64,000 nucleotides of DNA from Albifimbria verrucaria (Eukaryota; Ascomycota; Sordariomycetes; Hypocreales; Stachybotryaceae): positions 1,426,001-1,490,000 of the forward strand of contig JAHREC010000062.1 of NCBI GenBank assembly GCA_020081605.1. The letters are read 5' to 3'. A program made the translations under genes and the position numbers. The notes under the pieces are model-generated. The model saw nothing but the letters and a program-made list of their open reading frames with translations, did no database searches and had not been told where the DNA came from. Position 1 is the first letter of the stretch. Every line of letters starts with the position of its first letter. Positions 49,239 to 60,716 of the stretch are shown here, piece after piece.

Positions 49239-50018
49239 CGTCTGGAGCAGGCAAGGGCCGTGGAAGACCGGAGCCGCTGGGGGTGGTGGAAATTGTCAAT
49301 CGCGGCGCGCCAAGCTGGGAGTATCGAGCGAGGTATCATCGGTGCGAGCGGAGCGATGTTACAGTATGTGCGAACAAGCCATGAGAAGTCGCTGTAGGCT
49401 CATGGACGATGACAAAGGTCGAGGCGAGGAAAAGGGTTGGCTGTGTCGAAATTACAATAAGTGGTACACCAGGTGGTAGCGGATCCCAAGCATGGACGTA
49501 ACCGGCTTTGGCGGCCTATGTCATGTCGCATATCTCGGGCCGCGACGGAGCGCGCTGTAAGTGGTAAATGCGCATTGCAGCCTTATGTAAGCTGAAGCTG
49601 CTCCCATCAGGGATGCTGCTGGCTTGGCTGCAACACATTCACTAAGATACCTGTAGGTACCAGGTAGGTAGGTAGATACCTGTGAACATCCTATAGTACA
49701 AAGTATACCAGTATGTACCCCACCCACTGCATGCCTCAAGCCTCATGCCTTAGGTACCCACCAGGACTGGTGGGGTTACTTGGCCTCGCCAGAATCATCT
49801 ACACGTTTCGACTTTGTCCATCCATATTTGACGTCTTGCTCGCAACTTGACTGTTTAATGACGTTGTGTCAGACCCTGTCTCGCAGTCTTACTAGAATAT
49901 TTACTGGTACACATCGTTCTCCATTCAATCACCCTCCTATTGGTTTCAATCTCTTCAATATCTGCTCATCCACCCACCTACCCTAGTGTCCAGCAACTAC
50001 TCTCCCAGACGCCTCATC
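49239..50018. promoter_or_regulatory. Divergent promoter of NIPA and the GWFWK protein genes
   Basis: No gene is seen. A TACC/GGTA cluster occupies about 49648-49682 with several TAGG units, and another GGTACC lies near 49754. The NIPA leader probably occupies the left part. Confidence 0.45.
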
Positions 50019-50929
50019 ATGGACACGGCACTTGCATCAAAGTGGGATATATTCTCACTTGCCTTTTGGTCCTACGCTCCTCACAACCTTCGTCATATCC
50101 GTCAGCCCGTTCCCAAGGATGCCCCAGCACCCCATGCTGGTTCTAACATCTTCACATTCGAAGATGCCTTTGAGGATCTGCTGGCAGTGTCTCAGGGCCA
50201 TGCTCTTCCTGACATAACCATGAAGCATGACCAAAGAAAACTTCTACGACAAATGTTCCCCGGCGGTGAGCCCGTCGACTTCTGGCTTCAGCGACTGCGT
50301 TCTCAAGGGCTTGTGGCTAGTCCCAATCGTTTCCCAACCTTGTCCATCGGCTTCCCAGCATGGATGACCGACAACGCTGAGCAAGCTCGGGGCTCCGTTG
50401 GTGAGGGTGAGACCGACATTAGTAGTGATGAGCAGAGCAAGCATGCCTGGAGCCGACTGCTGCAAGATCTAGGCTTGGCGAACGAAGAGCCCAGGAGCAA
50501 GACGTTTGACCACGAATCTGCCCAGACGTCGAATGCCGACGCTCAGCGAGATCAGCCAGACCATTTCGAAGAGCTCTTCTCAGCCCTCGAATCTGCAGTA
50601 ACCGGGGAAGAAACTCTTGGGACACTTTCGTCAAGACTTTCAGCGAGGACAACACGCAAGCAAAGGATGACCAGCCAAAGCAACTTGATGCTGCCCCTGG
50701 GACAAAGGAAGTTGTCAAGCGCGAGGAGCATGTTGATCGCTTTGGCTACCTACACAGTAAAGTCACGATTCAGACTTTGGACGCAGATGGCAACCAGATT
50801 GGCAGCGAGACCCATTACTCGATGCGACCTGCCCCCAAAGAGTCGGCAGACACAGCCCATGCAGCTCAGGAAGCCACTGATCAACATGAAGACCGCCCAG
50901 TCAAGAGAGTCGGCTGGTTCTGGAAGTAG
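50019..50929 (+). CDS. Uncharacterised protein ending GWFWK (one frameshift)
   Basis: I do not recognise this gene. The ATG at 50019 opens a frame reading MDTALASKWDIFSLAFWSYA. The middle has a folded-looking segment (FEDAFEDLLAVSQGHALPD, GGEPVDFWLQRLRSQGL), then a polar region. The frame must shift by one base near 50605-50615, after which it reads SWDTFVKTFSEDNT, DRFGYLHSKVTIQTLDADG and SETHYSMRPA, and ends RPVKRVGWFWK at 50929. The change in frame is supported by the better composition of the second part and its clean stop. Total about 303 residues, no signal peptide or membrane segment. The Trp-rich C-terminus looks like a conserved short motif. It converges with NOP4. Confidence 0.7.
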
Positions 50930-51065
50930 GTGTTCCTACAGGCTTCGAAAGAGCAACCGAATCCTCTACTCTCAACTCAATGATACCCATGTTTCTGCTA
51001 AATGCAATGTAATTACAACGTCTCGAATCTCCGTGCTCTCTTCTACAGCGAGAGCATGTCCATAG

Positions 51066-53318
51066 CTATTGTGTAGTTTTGAACTTCATGCTAAAATACA
51101 TACTTTTCTGCTTGAACTTGCTGGTGTCTAATTCTTGCCCCCTCGCCTTTGCCTTCTTCTTCCGCATCAGTTTCTTCCTGGTGATCAACGTCTGCTTCAA
51201 AGCCTCTTTAGGGTCGACCGGTTTGCTATCCTCATCGCCCTTCGTCTCGTTCGCAACCGCTCCTTCGGCCCACGCTTGCCGCGGACCTGGCTATTGCGCT
51301 TCAAGGCTCTCTGGCCCCTTAGCCTCCTCTTCCTCACCCTCCTTTCCCTTTCCTGTATTTTCCGTCTTTTGTGGCTGATGGGTCTTGGCCTCGGCTGCCC
51401 GTCTCCTCTGCACTACTTGCGCGTTCTCAATAGCGAACTCCGCAATAAGTCGCTGTTTTCGGCCATTATCACCTTCAACCTGGAGGCCGTTGAGATATCG
51501 CAGACCCATTAGTGCCCAGTGATGAGAAGTGTACTCAATGAAACCGTAGCCACGACTCTTGCCTGATCCGCTCTTCTCAGGAATCTTGGATCCTTGGTTG
51601 CTCTCAAAAACCACCTTGGCCTGTCGAACAATACCCTTGCCCTTCAACCTGCGTTCACGTTCCTTCTCCTTGGCATCTTTGCCATCTCTAGCATTTTCTT
51701 CCTTAGAAAGCGGCTGACGTCGGCCTTCCTTCACATCTTTGGCAAATCCAACAATTGCCTTTCTCGCAAGTTCTTTAAGCTCTTTGGCGCCGATGTTACG
51801 GGGCATATTTCGAAGTGCAATACGAGTCAAGCTGACATGCAGACTAGGGTTGCTTTGCACCAACTTCCTTCGCTGCGCTTGACTTGCTTGCCTCATTTGG
51901 ATCTCCATCGGTGTCAGCAGATCAAACAATGGCGAGCCACGTCCAATGCCACCCTCTCCTAAGAGGTAGAGCTTGCGCTTATCCTTCTCGCGCCTCTTCT
52001 CCATCGAGTCACTGGCAAGGTGCTCAGCTGTCTCTTTGTTGACTGCCTGGGCTACCTGCAAGAGGCGTCCGTCGAGCGTGTACTTGCCGTCAGGATCAGC
52101 ATTTTCGTCATGAAGAATGGACTGTTTCGAAGGAGCGGCTGCATCCTTGTTGGGACGCGGGGCGCCCTTGATACACTCCTTTGCGTCCTTTGCGTCGAAG
52201 AAGCATACAAAACCGGTACCAGCTGGCTTATCCGTGGCCTTGTCAACGACCACTCGAGCGTATCGAACTTTGCCGAAGTGACCAAAGAAAGACTTGAGAC
52301 TTTCATCAGTAGTTGTGAAAGGAAGGTTTCGGATGAAAAGAGTTGCTGAGTTGTCAGTCATAAGCTTCCGAAGGGTTGTGGCTTCTTCTCTTCCTCCTTC
52401 TTCTCTTCCTCATCCTCTTCAGATTCATCCTCGAGATTTTGCATGTGGTTCTTGAAGAAATTGTCCAAGTCGTTCTGCAGTTCATCATCTCGTGTCGGTA
52501 CATCCTCGTTTCCTTCCACGACTTCCCTGTCATTGTCCTCCTCCTCCTCATCGTCGTCGTCGTCGTCGTCTTCCTCATCCTCAACAGCGTCCGCTACCTT
52601 GGCATCTGCAGTATCCTTTTGGTTTTGCTGGTCCCAGGTCTGCTTATCAACCGCCCAGTCAACGGCCAGAGTTCTTCCGTCAATTTCCTTGCCGTTGATC
52701 GCTTCCAAGGCCTTCTCAGCATTCTTCTTGCCTCGAATTGTCACGAAACCGAAACCCTTCATCTTGCCCTTGTCCTGGGGCAAATCAGCAAACTTGACTT
52801 TGCCAAAGCTTATAAAAAGCTTCGAGAGCTGCTCAGGGTTTTGATACTCCAGGGCAGATTGCGGATGATGAGCTTTGGCGCACTCTGGAACTCTGGCTTC
52901 CTGGCTTGGCTTTTGATACCTCACCAGAGTCACCCGCACTTCGATGTCTTGGCTCTGCGATATCAATCCTAATATTTCTTCCGTTCCATTTTTTCTTGTC
53001 AAGAGCCTTCTTAGCTTCAGCAGCATCCTCGGCATCGGCGAAAGTGACGAAGCCATAGCCTCTTGACTCCTTCGTCTTCTGATCCACCACAACCGTTGCG
53101 TGCTTGACTGGAAAATGCTCGGAGAAGAAGTCCGTCAAATTCTCGCTCGTAGCGTCAGGAGGCAGTGATCGGACAAAGATGGATCGTCGTTCCTCCACTC
53201 TAGCCTTCTTTCGTGAACGCAGAGTCCCAGCATCGGCGTCCGCATTGTCGTTAGAAACCGGACGGGCATCGTCGGTCGACAAGCGCGAGCGCTTGCGATC
53301 CTGTTTTGAAGCGCTCAT
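51066..53318 (-). CDS. NOP4: NOP4/NOP77-type nucleolar RRM protein for 60S ribosome assembly (frameshifted)
   Basis: Nop4 is an essential nucleolar protein with several RNA-recognition motifs, needed for 27S pre-rRNA processing. It starts MSASKQDRKRSR at 53318. RRM1 has SIFVRSLPPDATSENLTDFF and RGYGFVTF. RRM2 includes FGKVKFADLP and MKGFGFVTIRG. A long Asp/Glu run (about 52525-52580) precedes RRM3 with TLFIRNLPFTTTDESLKSFF and GTGFVCFFD. The fourth RRM includes IALRNMPRNIGAKELKELA and SRGYGFIEYTSHHWALMGLR, as in yeast Nop4. The frame breaks near 52870-52915 and 52365-52375. A stop at 51291 is probably also a frameshift, because a neighbouring frame gives the basic tail QTLITRKKLMRKKKAKARG, with a stop at 51066. 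About 750 residues. It shares a 318-nt promoter with YCG1. Confidence 0.9.
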
Positions 53319-53636
53319 TTTGGCAACAATTGTATTTGAATAATTGATGTTGCACAACGCTTCTGTCTTTAGAGGCGCGGTAATCTCTCGACTTTCCAAC
53401 TAAAGAAAAAAGTTCCAAACTGAACCGATAACCAAATAATGCTATCTAATCGCACGTGATAGAGGGCTCCTCTCGGCTTATCTTCTCGCGCTAACTCTAA
53501 GTGGAAGACTGTTGATTTACGCCACGACGCGTTGCCTCCAAACAACAACCCCAAGGGTCTTGTCGAATTAACTAGCCAGCGGTTCCAGTTATTGCTTCAT
53601 CACACCAACTCCATGCTGCCAAAGCAGTGAAGTGAA
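53319..53636. promoter_or_regulatory. Divergent promoter of NOP4 and YCG1
   Basis: This compact promoter holds an E-box CACGTG at 53453-53458 and an MCB consensus ACGCGT at 53527-53532. The latter is 105 nt before the YCG1 start. An MBF-like factor for the condensin gene is plausible from the site alone; neither site has been tested. Confidence 0.45.
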
Positions 53637-56600
53637 ATGCCTGCGCGAGCCTCCACCAGGTCCGGACGGACGTCGTCCGCGATCAACAATCAATCATCGA
53701 ATGCGACTCTCAATTCACGCAGTTCCGCTGCAAATGAATATGTTGACACTCCAGACAGTGCTTTGCGAACAAAGGTCTGCGCTATATTTCGGGACGCTCA
53801 AAGGACCACTGCCACCCACCGCAAACTGGTTGTCAACCTGCGCAAGATTCAAGAATCGTGCTGCTATGAGCCCGAAAACCCCAAGGACACCACCAGCAGC
53901 GACTTTGACGAGGACGCCTTCAACCATGAATTCATCCGCTGCACTTTCAGAGTCATGCCTGTCAAGAAAGCCGAGACAGTTGGCGAGAAAACCATTCGAT
54001 TTATCGGCCTGTTCTTAAGGCATGCGAGCGAAAAGGATAATGAGTTACTTGGTGACATGGAGAAGGATGCCAGCGTAATGCCCGAAACACCTAGCACGCG
54101 GCTTACTTCCCAGCTCCTGGAGTCGGTTCTACCCCTGATGACATCCAAGGACAAATACGTGCGCTTTAGATCTACACAGCTCATTTCGCACATCATCAAC
54201 TCGTTGGATGCGATTGATGATGATCTATTCCAAAACCTCCGCCACGGTTTGCTCAAGCGCATCCGCGACAAGGAAGCCATGGTCCGCTCTCAAGCGGTGC
54301 TGGGTCTTGGCCGACTTGCCGGGAATCAATCCGAGGGATGTACAAACTCTGACGACAGCGACGCTGATGGCGACACTGGCCTACTTGACAAGCTCTTGCA
54401 GGTTCTGCAGAATGACCCTAGCGCGGACGTGCGAAGATCTCTGCTTGTGAACTTACCTATTCTTCCAAACACATTACCTTTTTGCTAGAGCGAGCAAGGG
54501 ATCAGGACGCTGCTACTAGACGAGCCGTCTATTCCCGTCTGCTGCCAGCTCTTGGCGACTTCCGTCATCTTTCCTTGTCCATGCGAGAAAAATTACTGCG
54601 TTGGGGTCTCAGAGATCGAGACGAAAATGTTCGGAAAGCTGCAGGCAAACTCTTCCGAGAGCGTTGGATTGAAGACTGTGTCGGTGCTCCAGAACAAGAG
54701 GAGGGAGTTCCTGCCGAGCCAGCGCCTCCTGACTTTGATGGCTTGCTGGAACTCCTCGAGAGAATCGACATTGTCAACTCTGGGGTAGAGAACGGTGTAG
54801 CTATCGAAGCAATGAAGGGTTTTGGGAGGGTCGTCCAGATTACCGCGAAGCGGTCACCTTTGACGACCATTTCTGGGAGACCCTTTCTGCCGAATCCGTT
54901 TTTATGGCTCGCAGTTTCAACGATTTCTGCCGAACCGAAGGCAATGGCCGCTACGAAGCCTTGGTCGAAGAGAAGCTCCCAGAGGTAACTAAGCTGGCTT
55001 TCTTCCTAGACAGATACTTGAATGTCTTGACGGAGGCTATTAGAAGGGTATCTCAGCAAGAGGGTGACGAAGATGAAGAAGACACAGTGGAGCAGGAGTT
55101 CATTGTTGAACAGCTGCTTCACCTTGCACTGACCCTCGACTACTCCGACGAGGTCGGCCGCCGGAAAATGTTCACTTTGCTCCGGCAATCACTGTCAATA
55201 CCTGAGTTGCCTGATGAGGTTACCAAGCTTACCATCGAGGCACTGCGGCACATCTGTGCTCCAGACGCAGCTGGCGAACGGGAATTCTGCAGCATTGTTT
55301 TGGAATCAGTTGCGGATGTTCATGATACTATTGTTGATGAGCCTCCTGCCGATGATGCCGAGGACAGCTTCCACTCAGCCAAGTCGGAAGTCAGCGGCGC
55401 CAGCACACCAACCAAGGACAGACAGCGTGAGCAGGATACTGAGCTAAACGAGGAAGAGGCTCATGACAAGGCGGTTAAGGAAATCGTCGTTAACATGAAG
55501 TGTCTCCATATCGTCCAGTGCATGCTGACGCATGTTGCTGGCAACTTAAATGACAACGCCGACTTGGTTTCTATGCTGAACAATTTGGTTGTTCCCGCAG
55601 TCCGAAGTCACGAGGCCCCAGTCCGAGAAAGGGGCCTTGTTTGCTTGGGGCTGTGTGCTCTCCTAGACCGGCCGTTGGCTGAGGAGAATCTTGGCTTGTT
55701 CATCCACTTCTTCAACAAGGGCCACGCCGCTCTACAAATAACAGCCCTTCACATTTTGACAGATATTCTGAACGTTCATGGAGCTCAACTTCTGTCATCA
55801 ACACCAGCCCTGCTGAAAGTCTACATCAAGGCCGTCAAGGGTGGCGCAAAGTCGCCAGAGGTACAAGCGGCCGCAACCATAGCAGTCTCAAAACTGCTCC
55901 TGGGCCGAATCGTCAGTGATGAGGAGGCGTGCGAAGAACTTCTGAAGTCGCTTGTAGTCGCATATTTTGACCCGTCCTCGGCACAAAACCAGGCGGTCAG
56001 GCAAGCGTTGAACTATTTCCTACCAGTATTCTGTTATTCACGCATGGAGAACCAGGAGCTCATGCGCTCTGTAGCACTCCAGGCGCTCCATGCATTGTTG
56101 AATTTGCGTGAAGGTTTGGAGGACGAAGATGTGGATGTAGACGAGGACATGGTTAGCATGACCACCATTGGCGCTTGCCTTGTGGATTGGACAGATCCTC
56201 GCAAGTGTTACGTTCCTGGAAGCGCACTCGAGAGCGAGAAGAAGATGGTCAATAGTGATGTTCATCTCAACTTTGCGCATGACATTGTTGAGAGATTGAA
56301 CGGCAACATTAGCAGTGAGTTAACCTTGCCATCTAGTTCCATGTTGAGAGCTAACAAAATTATAGAAGAGGAGAAGAAGCTTATTGCCAGCCTTCTCGGT
56401 AAGCTGCACGTTTCAGCAGGCTCTACCGAGGAGAAACTCCGGGATACCTATGCAGAAGTCAGCGCTGCGGTCGAGGAAGGTCTGCTCTCAGATGCGACCA
56501 GCCGAAACGCCCTTTACAAGATCCATGTGAGCCTGGGCAAGATTGTCAACAGTCTTGATGAACAGCAGCCAACCCAGCGCCGAGTGAGTCGCAGCGCCTC

Positions 56601-56775
56601 CGTCAATCTGGACAGGCAACCCAGCGAGGAGAAGACGATTATTGAGGAGCCCAAGATCAAAGAAGAAGAGGAGGAGAGTGATGAAGGGACGATTGTTCCG
56701 AAGGAGGAGGAGAGGAACTCGCTTGTCGACGACCTGCTGGAAGACGATGGAGATGTGGAGATGCAGGACGCTTGA
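53637..56775 (+). CDS. YCG1: YCG1/CND3, condensin HEAT-repeat subunit (CAP-G) (two frameshifts)
   Basis: Ycg1 is the HEAT-repeat subunit of condensin that contacts DNA and kleisin and drives chromosome compaction in mitosis. The protein starts MPARASTRSGRTSSAIN at 53637. HEAT-type helices run from about residue 130, with DDDLFQNLRHGLLKRIRDKE and RRSLLVNLPILPNTLP near the first break. Family blocks such as SMREKLLRWGLRDRDENVRK, EALRHICAPD and RERGLVCLGLCALLDRPLAE follow. One base is missing near 54478-54483 and another near 54831-54835 (T/G run before WEGRPDY). An intron of 51 nt (56315-56365; GTGAGT, GCTAAC, ATAG) lies in frame and would be read through by simple ORF callers. The corrected protein is about 1029 residues and ends with acidic residues (EDDGDVEMQDA). 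Confidence 0.95.
56315..56365 (+). other. In-frame 51-nt intron within YCG1
   Basis: The segment has donor GTGAGT, a branch site GCTAAC and acceptor ATAG, and its length is a multiple of three with no stop. Removing it joins NGNIS directly to KEEKKLIASLL, which reads better than the 17 extra residues. This is inference from splice signals. Confidence 0.7.
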
Positions 56776-56995
56776 ATGAACCCCAATGACGAGAAATGAC
56801 TGCTTGTGGATAAGGTGCGATGACGGATATGGAATGATAATGCATCGCTGGCTGGACAGGATATGGAGGAGTCCTGGTTTGGGGCTATTGTTTGCCGTAC
56901 ACTGTCCTATATGTGAACTTCTAATGGACATAATTCAAACCATCATGTAATATGTCTTCCACGTCTTCTGTCTCGTATGATGCTCTATATGCCAT

Positions 56996-59897
56996 CTATC
57001 TTTTGCCCAACCAAAACAAGACACCGCCCAAACCAATATTAATAATAAGGTGCTGCGCCATGCCCCAAGCCATGCAGTAAAGATACTTGGGCGAGAACAC
57101 GGTCCAGATAAACAGATGCGTCCTCAAAGCGGTACACGCCGCCATCACAAACGCCACGCTAGCGGTAGCAAAGGCTGTGAGCAAGTAGGTATGGCGTCGG
57201 AACGCAGCGGCATCGCCCTGCCTGTACCTCTGCAATAGGAGGAGGTTGGTGGCTGATGTCCAAAACAGCGGGCCAGCCCAGTTGCTGGCAAAGGTAAGGA
57301 GGCCGACGGCGACGACATTGAAACCGCTGATACCGTTGTACGCACTAGACAGGTCGACAGAGGATATAGCGTTGGAGCCGCCAAAAGCAAAGAAGGATGC
57401 GTACTGAAGGAGAAGGGAGGTGGTGGAGATTTCGGTAGTGGAAAGATTCAGGGATTGAACCCACTGTTGAATAATGCTACAAAGAATAAAGATGGGTATG
57501 TTGGTGGCTCTAGATTGTGTGATTGCGAAAAGGGTGATTAGGTGATGTAAGAGTTGAGCTGAAATATTGTTAGCCAAAGCAACATTTACAGTCGTATCCA
57601 GACTTAGACTCACTTGATGACATTGTCGCACATCCTCCTTTAATTAAGGACTGATAAACCGCAAATCCTGCTAGCAAAGATAAAAGAGCAAAGACGATAC
57701 GTGCTCTTGATAGTAGGGTAAGCTCTGGCGATGTCTCGTTGAGCAACTTGGCAAAGCCGGTGACAAGCTCAGGGGCATCCTCGGCCGTGAATGCAAGCTT
57801 GAAGCTAAAAGCAGATGCTACAAGAACCACGGCAACTATGTGCGTGACTATTCCAAACGGGAGGTTCTGCTGGTTGAGCAACATCTGGAAGGTAATCAGG
57901 ATGTACATCGCACCCACGAGGTTCCAGAGCAGGCTCGGTGACGGGTTGATAAATATTTTGACAATATCGGGTTCACCGGCAAACTTTTGGCCAGTCTGGT
58001 TCCAACCACGCATCAACCTTAAAGCAGTAAGAGCCAAGAGATTTGGCATCAATGATGAAACTTGCTTTGTTCTACCATTGCTTGTTAGACCATTGCCTCT
58101 GTTCAGGTGAGAATCCACATACCTGTACATCTGGCGTGCGCCTAACCAGGCAATCCAGAGTGTAGTAGACCAGTACCAAAAATGATGCTCTTCTTCGACA
58201 TAACTACTGGCAAACATCATAATCCCGTATGTTATTGTGATCAATACCAATGGAATGGCATTACCTTGTCCGCGAGTTCCTTGTGTGCCCGTCACTGACA
58301 CGCTGATGACAACGGCGAGCATGATGAGGCCTTGGCCAAGGATGAGTTTGGTCATGTCATAATTGGAGGCCATACTGCTCATCAGATCTTGTGCTCTTCG
58401 CAACCAAGCCGACGTAGTGGAAAGCCATTCCTGGTCAACTTCATCGGTCGCTGCGAGAGCCGTCGCTCGTTGGCTGATCTCCCGCCATTGGCATGCCAGC
58501 TCGTTGACGTCCGTATTATCCAGAGTGCATGGATCGGGCTTCTTGTTCGCATCAAACAAGTCTTTTCCAAAAGTGGCAGTGACAATATCAAGAATCTGCT
58601 TTCCGTTGCGAAATAGAACCTGGACTTGATCACTTGCCTTTGCCCAGAATGGGAGGAATTCAGGGATAAAAGCGCCAAGATTGTTCTTGGACACTGGGAA
58701 CCCAAGAAGTCCAGCGATCGTTGGCGCGATATCAGACTGTTCAATCTTTGAGTAATAGTCGAAATCCTCTCTGAACTCGGCTGGGGCGGTGTAACCCTTC
58801 GAGATATCACCTAGTTTAGGGATATGAAGACGAGAGCAGGAGAAGTTTCTCCTGGGGAGGATGCACCATGGTTTCCAGCATCGTTCATCCCGTGATCACC
58901 ACATAGAACAAATAGTGTTGATTTCAAGTGTTCTTTTGATTCGATTGCTTCGTAGATGACTTGTACAATGTCATCCATCTCATGTTGCTTTGGTATCATG
59001 TGGGGCTGTCGTCTGGTCAGATGTTGGGATCAGATGCCAAGAGAGGATGGAATTACCTTCTTGGGCCTGACTTATGGCCAATGTGGTCCAGTCCAAGGTA
59101 ATGAAGGACCATTAAGCCCCAATCGTTGTTCTCGAGCTCTCTGGCGATATTTCGAGTAACATTGTGGTCCACTTCGGTGAAGTCCTGATGGCTACATTAG
59201 TTCAGAATATTGTGGGCAAGGATGGAGTATTGCATACTGAGACGAAGAAGCTTGTTGTGCCATCGTGACGGTCGAAAGTCTCAGGAAACAGCTTAAGCCA
59301 GGTATCATCACCAAACATTAGCAGCTTACCTAACTGCTTGGCCCTCAGTTGGGCCAGCCACGTGTCTTGAGCAGCCAATGTGGAAGAGGTATCGGCTTCG
59401 TCAAAGTTGAGAATCAGATCAACAAAGGAGGGAATAGATCCTGTGGTGATGGCTTTAAGACGAGGCATGGTCACGGTGGGAGACCGAGCATTTGCCGTGA
59501 ATGGGATGGCCTTGCCATTGCGGATAAGACTGTCCCAACGTCAATGACTATAGCTTATTCGTATAAAAGGATCCCGCTCACTCTTGTGTATACTGAAATC
59601 CAGAGTCATTGGCATATACAAAATCACTATATTGAGTGATCAGTATGTGAAAGGTTTTGACATGCTAGAAGGACATCAGGGTACCTTCTCAGCGCGTCCA
59701 CCAACATGAAGACGAGTTTGTCAAAGGGGCCTCAGGGGAGGTCCATGTTGAAGAGACTCGAATTCGGCCAAGCCTGGAAGAAACGGTTTATAAGGAAAGA
59801 AGCCAATGGCAAACGTGACTATGGATATAGGGATGAGAATGTTGGCCAAGGCGATCAAGAGGGTGCACAGAAGCGACCCATTGTTGGTTGCTACCAT
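56996..59897 (-). CDS. LAS21: LAS21/GPI7 (PIG-G), GPI ethanolamine-phosphate transferase 2 (frameshifted)
   Basis: Las21 adds ethanolamine phosphate to the second mannose of GPI anchors in the ER. From the start at 59897 the N-terminal anchor (LLCTLLIALANILIPISIVTF) precedes the catalytic alkaline-phosphatase-like domain. Its blocks are FDKLVFMLVDALR, FVYANDSGFQ, SPTVTMPRLKAITTGSIPSF, KLLMFGDDTWLKLFPE, HYLGLDHIGHK and LFVLCGDHGMNDAGNHG, which carry the metal-binding Asp and His residues. The PTVTMPR segment favours Las21 over Gpi13 or Mcd4. The C-terminal half is multi-pass, with the conserved AFGGSNAISSVDLSSAYNGI. Introns include 59627-59684 and about 57557-57616. Frame breaks lie near 59735-59745 and 58815-58822 (one C short before KLGDISKG). 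About 860 residues. It converges with YCG1 220 nt away. Confidence 0.92.
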
Positions 59898-60247
59898 GCT
59901 GGGAGGGTAGGAAAATATAAGAACAGGAGAATGGGAGCGGGAGAATATGAGAGGCTATAAACTGAGAAGAAAATCCATTGGGATGAACCAGAAAACAATA
60001 ACTAGCAAGCCTGGTGTAAGAGTGAGATGAGAACGATGATTAGGGAGCAATGAGAGAGCTACAGGTGGTTTGGAGAAGCGTGGGGCAGGTTGATTGGCTG
60101 GGTCAAGGCGTGGACCGAAACGGCTGCGCCACAGAAGGCTTGGGTATCAGACAATGTATTGATTTGGTTCATTAAAAAAAAAAGTCGAGTTTAAAACGCC
60201 GTAGAACCATGCAGCAATAAATCATATCCCGAGCCAATCCTGGTTCT
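59898..60247. other. LAS21 promoter and 3' end of the DUF2423 gene
   Basis: No gene is seen in 350 nt. An A run of about ten bases lies near 60172-60183. Confidence 0.45.
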
Positions 60248-60716
60248 TCATTTGGTGGCCTTCTTCTTGCTTCCCGGGTTCCTGTCACTGTACTTCTTGA
60301 AGGCGATGCTGGCCTTCTTTTGCCTCCGCTTGTCCACGCGCTTCCTGTCAATTCGTGCCCTGGGCTTCACCGAGTCCACATCCATGGCTTGCAGACTGTT
60401 AGTGAATGAAATCAAGATATGAGAATGGGATGGACATACAGTTGTCGGCGGTCTCGTCCTGTTCATCAGCCTCTTTCTCTGCGACGTCCTCATCGGCTTC
60501 GGATATGTTAGCAGCAAGACAAAATAATGTGCGTCGCCGTTTATCAATCTCACCATCTACATTCATGTCCGATGATTCTGGCTTGGCCTGCTTGGCCAGC
60601 TCGAGCAGGCGAGCGGAGAGTCGCTCAGCCCTCGCAGCTTCAGCCGGGCCAAAGATATTGGCGGCCTTGCGCTGGTTGTTTGCCTTCTTAGAACTGGCTC
60701 TGGAACTCTTGGCCAT
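60248..60716 (-). CDS. Small basic DUF2423-type protein (YBL028C-like)
   Basis: This small, lysine/arginine-rich protein matches the fungal DUF2423 layout seen in yeast YBL028C, a nucleolar protein of unknown function. It starts MAKSSRASSKKANNQRKAAN at 60716 and continues IFGPAEAARAERLSARLLEL. Two introns are likely: the first begins at the GTGAGATTG donor after VDG (about 60554 downward), and the second at GTATGT near 60440 with CACTAACAG near 60397. The C-terminal exon reads MDVDSVKPRARIDRKRVDKR and ends SKKKATK. The exact acceptor of the second intron is uncertain, because the plain CAG does not keep the frame; either a second AG a few bases on is used or one base is missing. About 120 residues. 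Confidence 0.8.
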
